64,000 nt of DNA, from the NCBI GenBank assembly GCA_009602725.1, contig WELB01000006.1, forward strand, positions 916,632-980,631, read 5' to 3'. The DNA comes from Spirogloea muscicola (Eukaryota > Streptophyta > Zygnematophyceae > Spirogloeales > Spirogloeaceae). Shown piece by piece: positions 57,398 to 64,000 of the stretch. Position 1 is the stretch's first letter. Each line of letters opens with the position of its first letter. The notes below the pieces were generated by a model. That model did not search any database and was not told where the DNA came from. It saw only the letters and a list, made by a program, of their open reading frames with translations. Made by a program: the position numbers and the translations under genes.

Positions 57398-60034
57398 ATG
57401 GCCGCGCTGCACCCTGGCGCCGCCGCGGCGGCGGCGGCGGCGGCAAGGCCGCGTCGTTGGCGCTCCACTGCCGGNTCCTCCGGCAGGACGGCGCCGCTGG
57501 AGTCGTCGGCGGCGGCGGCGGCGGCGGCGGTAGCGAGGCCCGGGCGCTGCCGCCGCCGCTGGTGCTGGTGCACGGCAGCTACCACGCGGCGTGGTGCTGG
57601 GCGCCCCACTGGATGCCCCACCTGGCCGCCGCCGGCCACGACGTGCACGCCGTCAGCCTCCTCGGCCAAGTAGGTGCGCCGCCGACTGGCTGCGATCCCC
57701 TGCTGGGCGCCCGCAGACGCCCTGCCGTGGTCCTCACCCAAGATAGTGGCCGCGCGCTCTCGCCCAGCTGGCCTGTCCACTGCGAGGTGGTACTGTTGAG
57801 CCGCCGTCGTGGGCTCGTCAATGCCGAGCTCAACACTGACTGCTGCTGCTTGCATTGCCAGGGCGGGAGTGACGTCCCAGCCGGGCGCGTTGCTGGGACC
57901 CTCCAAGTACTCTTCCAAAAAGCCCTGCCCTCACCTCGCCCCTCCGAGCAATGACCTTCCGATTAACTGAATGCATTCGCGAATAATAGGAGCAAATTAA
58001 GCCCCAAGCGCCACCCTCCCCTGGGACTCTGACACACACAGCCAGACACGCAGCTGCTCCTCGTGCGTGGGCTGCTCGCCGAGCATCAGTTGTGCAGGCC
58101 AACAGGATTACTGAAGTTGGGGCATTGACTCTGGATTGCTTAGATCTTATGCTTTCACACAGAGTGCTCGTTTGGAGATGAGAGCCCTGGGGCCTCTGCT
58201 GCCGCATGCCTTACGTTTTACGCACAGGTGGTGCTGCTACATAAGAGGGCTGCCATCAGTGGGGGATTGGGGCCGGCGGTTGCTTGACCGGAGCTCCCCT
58301 GGTGCCATGCTCTCTTCCAGAACAGGAGCACGCGGACTGCGTGGCAGACTTCATTGGCACCTTGCAGCGGCCGCCCGTTCTGATCGGCCACTCCTTTGGG
58401 GGTCTCATTGTGCAAGCCTACCTCGCAGAGAAGGAGCAGAGTGCCGGGGACAGGACTGGTCAGCACGCCGTCCTTGCCATCCTCTGCTGCAGCAATGTCA
58501 ACGTCAACATGCTATTGACATCAGGCTCCTCCTTTGCTTATACTGGGAACTGGGTCTTGCATATACTTTGCTCACCGTCCTGATGGCAAGTGTGCGCAAC
58601 ATATCAGGAACATCATTTCCCGTGCTGGCTGGGGCTGTCCTTGCGTGCTCCGTTCCTCCCACCGGCAATTCGTAAGCTCCGTTGCTTTCGTCAAGTGACC
58701 ATGGGTGGAAGAAAGGCAATCTTGAATGCTGTGCCTATATTCAGATGATATTGCACCTGTCAACATGGACTTAGTGCATTGTCTCTATGTCACTCATTAC
58801 AGCTGCGGTGCAGCCTAATGCAATCAAGGATTGCAAAACTTCTCGATCACAAGTCCTCACTTTCTGCAGCAGGGTTACAGCCTCTAGGAGTAGGCTTGGT
58901 TGTGCTTGATGGTCTGAGGGGTAATATGTTGAGGCCCAACTACTTAGGATGCCTAAAGCATCACGTTAGCTCTCCCTGGCAGATCTGAGTTGATGCCAAA
59001 CAACCTGATCAAAATTCAGCAGCCTAGAGTATCCCCTCCTTCAAGTGTTAATGCTTTCCCCCATGCTTTCCCCCTCTTTCTCTCTACTTCCCCCGTTGCT
59101 CCGCAGGCAAGTCTTAAGCCTACCTTTTCTGGTCGCAGAAAGATGATCGCAAGGTATTTCAGGGAGCGGCCACGTGAAAGTCTTCAGGTCAGTTTGACCG
59201 TATGCCTTGCAAGGGGCTTCCCACACTTGACTGGCAAAGTTGCATCAGATTTTTCTTTGCCCTCTACATGCAATACAATAAGATGTATGGTTGCAAAGTT
59301 GAGACAGCAGCGCTTGTAGACTTGACAGTGTGGGCTTCTCCAGTCATGCATTGTTGCTGCTAACAACACATTTGTTGGGCCTGGATGAGATAGATTTTCT
59401 GGAGTTTGGCAGCCAAGCGCTTCATGAGCAATGTCCCGCTGTGCCGCAAGACCTTTTTCTCGCGCTCCATGCTGGACACTGAGGTTGCCAAGTAAGGTCG
59501 CTTGCAAGCCTGAGGCTGGGGATGGGTAGTACTTTTCGACTGCCTTGTCACACATGCCTTCTGAAAGTCCTTAACCGCAAAGTCTGGCAGCCCCACCTTG
59601 TGAATCCGTTCAGGTACCAGGACCTAATGCGAAGCAGCTCCAAGGTGCCGCTCCTTGACCTCAGGCAGCTGAGCAACTCCCTCCCAGTGCGCAGTCCAGG
59701 CTGCAACCGACCACCAATCCTGGTCCTCGGCGCCGAGAATGACTTTATTGTGGTCAGGCCCAGGACTAATCTTCCCGATCTGCTATTTGAAGGATTTTGT
59801 TACTGGCCAGCGATGCGATTATTGTGATGCTAGGTTGCAGGTTTTAAGCCATCCAACTTTGAGCTGAATGACTCTGCTCATTATGGCTGGCAGGACCGTG
59901 TAGGACTTGAAGAGACAGCAGACTTTTTCAGTACGGAAGCAGTAGTGGTGCCGGATGTTGCTCACGATTTAATGCTAGACACAGGATGGAAATGCGCTGC
60001 AAATGCTGTCCAGCAATGGCTGATGGGCGTCTAG
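57398..60034 (+). CDS. Alpha/beta hydrolase fold protein
   Basis: Exons joined by phase give a single-domain serine hydrolase. The oxyanion-hole segment is LVLVHGSYHAAWCWAPHW (57550-57615) and the exon ends LLGQ|GTAGGT. The next exon is GGSDVPAGRVAGTLQ (57862-57906). Then EHADCVADFIGTL leads to the nucleophile elbow LIGHSFGGLIVQAYLAE (58382 on), followed by LAGAVLACSVPPTGNS, a lid region (MIARYFRERPRES; FMSNVPLCRKTFFSRS), the acid motif ILVLGAENDFIV (59719) and the histidine motif VPDVAHDLMLDTGW (59951), ending at TAG 60034. Ser, Asp and His are all present, so it is probably active; substrate unknown. The first ATG (57398) is out of frame with the HGS exon, but an undetermined base at 57475 lies between, so the start is uncertain. 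One mid-gene junction near 59190-59410 was not resolved. Confidence 0.82.
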
Positions 60035-60334
60035 AAGAGGGAGGAGTTCTTGCGCAGAGTTCCTCATCTAAGGAAGATAGGATTGATAATTTTCTTTCAG
60101 CGCTCACTAGAGCTACTGGAAGATGTTAAAGAATGGCTGGTATGTCAGTCCAACCTGTGTTTGCTGGACAGCCTTAGCTGTACCAGTTTGTGCCACTGTG
60201 TTCGCAGCAACGCCGCAGCCAAGACATTGTGGCATTGCAAAGCGGGCAGAAGACATGCAGCCCAGATTACAGTGGGCCAATTGCGTTCTGAAAAAGGGTC
60301 AGGGCTCCGCAGTCGAGAAGCAGTAGTGCTGGAC

Positions 60335-63300
60335 TTACTTTGGATGCGACACAAGGATGGTCGTGTGCGTGCGTGTTTCTTTGGCTCGCTCAGCAGTGTC
60401 ATAATCGCGAGCCCACCACTCAATAATCTCCTCATTTGTGTGCACCTGCAATTTGACGATCTGTAAGCAGGCCTGGACTGGTGGGGAGCAGGCCCGAGTA
60501 AAAGTCACAGAGAGTGCGCTACATGTGTCTTTTTGCGGCCTACATAGTGGTAGAGAGGACAGTGTCACCATGTCAGAGTCCATCAAATTGCTTGTCAGTG
60601 AAGCAGATGCTAAGCAGGGGTTTACAGACATGACATGAGACCTAACTACGTCTGGGCTAGAGCGGGCTGATGAAAGAGTGGGGGACGTCAGCACCTCAGA
60701 GCAGAAAGTGCGAGCACTTTTCAGAAGGTGAAGGCCTGCATAGTGGTCATGCCTCAGCGCAGTTGTCCTGACGTGCAGCCCTCCCTCAGCAGGATCCACC
60801 ACCTCATTGGATTTTGCTGCCCGCACCTGATGCATGAGAGGATGCTGGCTTGGCTAAGGTAAACAGCAGTCTGCAGATTGCTCACTCGGGCCAAACAACG
60901 ATTGCCATGCTAATGAAACAAGCAGGGAGCAGAGCCCAACAGCTCCATCTAAGCACACCCGCTGGTTGTGCGAGAGGAGAAGGTGCAGGGCGTGCTGAAG
61001 AAGATGCAGGATCGAGCCATGTGCCCAGTAGTGTGTGCACAGATGAGCCTGGCAAATATTCTGTAACCTCAGAAGCTAGACCCTTCTATGTCACGATGAC
61101 CTTGCACCTTGACAAGTACTACTATAGTAAAGATGGTCAAGTGGCCTGCCAGTCACCTTCCGAGGGTTGATGAAGAGCTTGCGGTCCCCTCGCTTGCTAG
61201 GGCACAGCTCAGGATCCACCTTGTCACTGCCCTCCTCAACGCAGAAGTAGTGGGGCCATGTAAACACCATGCGCTCGACTGGCCAGCTGTCCTTGGCCTT
61301 AGGCGGCGTGCACTTGTTGGTGCTCCACCACCGCGCACCGTGCGACAGCCATGGCTCACTCTCGTGGGCCTTGAGGATGTTTGGCAGCGGGCTGTGGGGG
61401 TCCACCCAGAGATAGTCATCCCACTCCCCCCACAGCACCCACTGGGAGTCGAATGCCGAGCGGTAGATGCAGTCGTTTAGCGCCAGCACCTGCACAGTGC
61501 CCCGAGATTGTGCAATTCTGTCAATATCAGCCCATAGCGTCCTGTGAAATGCGCGAGCCAGTGTGGCAGCAGCCGTTTGCCCCACCCTGGTAGCTCTGCC
61601 AAAGCACAGAGCCCTGTACACAGTGAAGCGCGGGGACTCGTCCAAAGGGCTTCGTTTCAGTTTTCACATGATGAGATCCGTGCTGAGGAAGGGCCCTGCA
61701 AGCATGGCTACCTGGCCAGACCTATACAGGCCAAACTTCTCGATGCCCCGTAAGGAGGTAATATGTAGCAGGCCTGTCTTCAGGAAGGGCTTCAGCTTGG
61801 CCAGCTGGGTGTTGTCCAGAGCTCCAGCATCGTAGGCTATGGACTTGTCAACGCCCAGCCCTCTGTGGAACTCCATCCATTCTGCCAGCCTCTGGCCATC
61901 CACTGGCCCTCCAGTCGCGTCGGAGATGGGCACCGAGCAGAATGTCAGCTTATGCCTGTACGGAGCTTCTGGCTCGAGCTGGTGAGCTGTCTTGACTCCG
62001 CCGTCCTCCCTGTATAGTAACACCTCTTCGTGATCAAGCGTCGCCACCAATTCTCCTCCCTTCTGGCCAGTTGCACTTTCAAGTGTGCACTGCAAATTGA
62101 TGACCCTTTCAGTTGGAAATCTCTTAAGCGATCAAGGCAATGAATAGCTAAAGCTGCAAAAAGCTTGCCAACCAAGCATGCATGCACAAGTTGACACACG
62201 AGCCTTCCTTGAGAGCTCAAGAGCTGACCAATTATGGAATGAAGAGGATGCTGCTGCATCGATGGACGAGGCCAAATGATTGGCTTGTTTGGAAATGGAG
62301 ATGACCTGAATGATGATGACCTCGTATGGCATGCGTTCCTCCTCGCCAGGGTATAGTAGCTCCACCTTGCCAAGGATCTCCTTTCCTGAGGCTCCTCGCC
62401 AAGTGCAGTCCGATACCCTTCTGTGCTGCTTGAGAACTGAAAAAGGGCAGCATGCATGCATCAGATGTGCAGGTCCTCGCACTGATCTGGACGTTGATGG
62501 ATCCAAGAAGAGGCTAATAGCATCACATTCCCACTGTTTTGAAGCAGCAAAGACGTTTGCATTTGGAAGCAGTGATACGATCCAGTGCCAAGGCATGGAA
62601 CGACCTGACTGGAACGACCTGACATTGCTGACCAAACGGTTCGCAGTCAATATCTAACAGAGGACAATGAGGCCATTGTCGTCTATAGTGTAAGTTAGCA
62701 GCTGATGAACGCCCCTTGTGTGTTTCTGGCAGCCTACCAGCTGCGCCAAAGCCGATGGTTGCAAATCTCTGCTTATCAATCCTGTATGCGCTGAATTGTA
62801 CAAAACCGTAAGGTCCACGACCCACGAACTGGTGCTGCTTCCACTCCGCTTGCATGGGAGCCGTGCTGCAGGGCAACAGGCATCAAAGTGAGGGACTTTG
62901 GATAGCTTTTGCAACGCCACGAGGTTGGCAACCTCAAGCGCCAGACCGTTGGTCCAGGCAGAAGTCAAAGTTGTGTGAGCAAGCGGCGGCCTGGAGACAA
63001 AGGGCGCACCAAAAGGAGCGTGACGGACAGTATTTCTTGCAAATCTTCAGTACATGGACAGTGAAGCACAGCACCCAATGCAGGCAACGCTTCAATGTGC
63101 GCATTGATGTCCGGAAAGGAAGGCGGGGTCAGGGGGGTTTTCTTGGCAGACATGAGATAGAGAGAGCTGCGGTGGCATAGCTTGCATCCCGGCCGGAAGT
63201 GGCAGACCGCAACGGAGGGCCAGAGAAGCAATCTGCTGGTCATGAGGCACAAACCTCACAACATCGGCGAGCCTGGACTCGCATTCTCGGCGCATGGTGT

Positions 63301-63448
63301 GCTTCATCTCGTGGATGTTGAAGTGAATGGAGAGGAGCAGGTATTTGATGGCGAACAGCAAGCAGATGATGAGCGAGACCGTGCCAAACTTCTTGGTCAG
63401 CCGCACCCAGAGTGGGTCCCCAACCACCTTCTTCATGGTTGCGACCAT
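60335..63448 (-). CDS. GT92-like (DUF23) glycosyltransferase, type II membrane protein
   Basis: The ATG at 63448 opens a short cytosolic basic segment, then a signal anchor (FGTVSLIICLLFAIKYLLLS), so a Golgi type II enzyme is likely. Luminal exons follow: HQFVGRGPYGFVQFSAYRID (about 62840), DCTWRGASGKEILGKVELLY (about 62400), LTFCSVPISDATGGPVDGQR and LAEWMEFHRGLGVDKSIAYD (61960-61830), VLALNDCIYRSAFDSQWVLW with the acidic motif GEWDDYLWVDPH (about 61480-61390), WWSTNKCTPP, FINPRK, then VRAAKSNEVVDPAEGGLHVR with LRHDHYAGL (about 60800-60730) and EEIIEWWARDYDTAERAKE before the stop at 60335. The order fits GT92 proteins; EWDDY occupies the place of the metal-binding acidic triad. Donor sugar unknown. 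Convergent with the hydrolase. Confidence 0.78.
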
Positions 63449-64000
63449 GACAGGAGGCGCCGACGGGCCCGCCGGGCCGGGGACGGCCGGGTCCTCCTCT
63501 CGCACCAGAGCGAGTCCTGCGAGGGCCTCTGAGCAGCCGTGCTCAGAAGGCTGGGCAGCTCGGGGAGGCCATGCTGCAGCCGGGGCCCGCGACGCCGGCG
63601 CCGCTCGCGAGCGCGGTGGCAGCCGCCGGCGGCGTCGGCGGCGGAGCNGGATTGGGGGGGGGGGTGGATCGGGGGCTCTCCTTGATGGCTTTCTTCTGTT
63701 GTTGGCGCAGGCGTCTTGTCCTGACCTCTGCTGCTCAACAGCTGTTGAGCACCCAGCGGCCACTCTTAGTCGCTATGTGCCTCACGCTTTTCCGGCCCCC
63801 TTGGCTCACTTCAACTCCGGCCTGGCCAACCGCCGTCGCACCATAGTGAAAGTATCCTGTGGCTTTTTGTCCGGTGGCGCCCGGCTTCAAAGTGCGGGCT
63901 GTGCCTTTCGCCAGGGCCCTGCGGTGGGCCCCTGCGGGACGCCTTGGGCTGAGAAGGCGCCAGCATGGGCGCCGCACAGCGGGGCCCCACGGCGCCGGCC
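63449..64000. other. GC-rich 5' region of the GT92-like gene to window edge
   Basis: The GT92 frame stays open upstream to 63763 through an Arg/Ala/Pro-rich stretch and an N at 63648. This is most likely leader sequence. No other gene is supported to the window end. Confidence 0.35.

Noticed and set aside
63571-63846. Plus-strand frame at the right edge
   Set aside because: It crosses an undetermined base, is antisense to the GT92-like leader and is not protein-like.

Overview
The window is nuclear DNA of a green alga. Genes are split by many short introns, plant-type organelle and secretory proteins match best, and 5' ends are very GC-rich while intron-bearing gene bodies are near 50% G+C. 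A trebouxiophyte-like chlorophyte is my inference; no rRNA or organelle gene is present to confirm it. Six larger proteins are recognisable once exons are joined: a RecG-type helicase, a HAD class IIA phosphatase, glucosidase I (GCS1), an SLX1 GIY-YIG nuclease, an NiaP/SV2-like MFS transporter and a TPR/J-like protein. An alpha/beta hydrolase and a GT92-like glycosyltransferase lie at the right end. Three short acidic, glycine/alanine-rich LEA-like proteins, a small cysteine-rich secreted protein and an unrecognised membrane protein complete the set.

Layout: 1-9 kb RecG (+). 10.2-10.9 kb cysteine-rich secreted protein (-). 11.5-12.6 kb repeat island. 12.9-13.4 kb four-copy 123-bp tandem repeat. 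13.9-16.2 kb HAD (-), divergent from GCS1 (+, 16.4-23.7 kb) across an A/T homopolymer and a gap. 24.1-26.7 kb divergent LEA-like pair. 28.2-31.9 kb repeat island. 32.3-32.9 kb third LEA-like gene. 35-36.9 kb repeat island. 37.5-39.6 kb TPR/J-like protein (+). 41.4-43.2 kb SLX1 (-). 44.3-48.7 kb transporter (-). 50.2-51.1 kb membrane protein (-). 51.7-56.1 kb largest repeat island, ending in a LINE-like fragment (55.9-57.3 kb). 57.4-60.0 kb hydrolase (+), convergent with the GT92-like gene (-, 60.3-63.4 kb).

The most unusual content is a family of about 40 very short dispersed repeats (core about 65-90 bp) built round a GGGCTGGC...CAGCCC hairpin preceded by TTGTCCATTCTTTT and ending in a short TTC-rich tail. 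They occur in both orientations, sit only in the four islands, and fall into four subfamilies. Three copies show apparent target-site duplications of 4, 8 and 9 bp. Two of these interrupt one half of a duplicated segment whose other half (29.6-30.0 kb) is uninterrupted, giving a natural empty site inside the window. They look like SINE-like retroposons. A second unusual feature is repeated use of GC-AG introns: three in GCS1 are firmly placed by protein continuity, with one candidate each in RecG and HAD.

Sequence gaps (16203, 16351-16407, 25462-25465, 31899-32269, 42924-43117, 57475, 63648) mostly hit GC-rich gene starts, so several N-termini are missing. Exon boundaries were read by eye from splice signals and protein continuity; no search was run.
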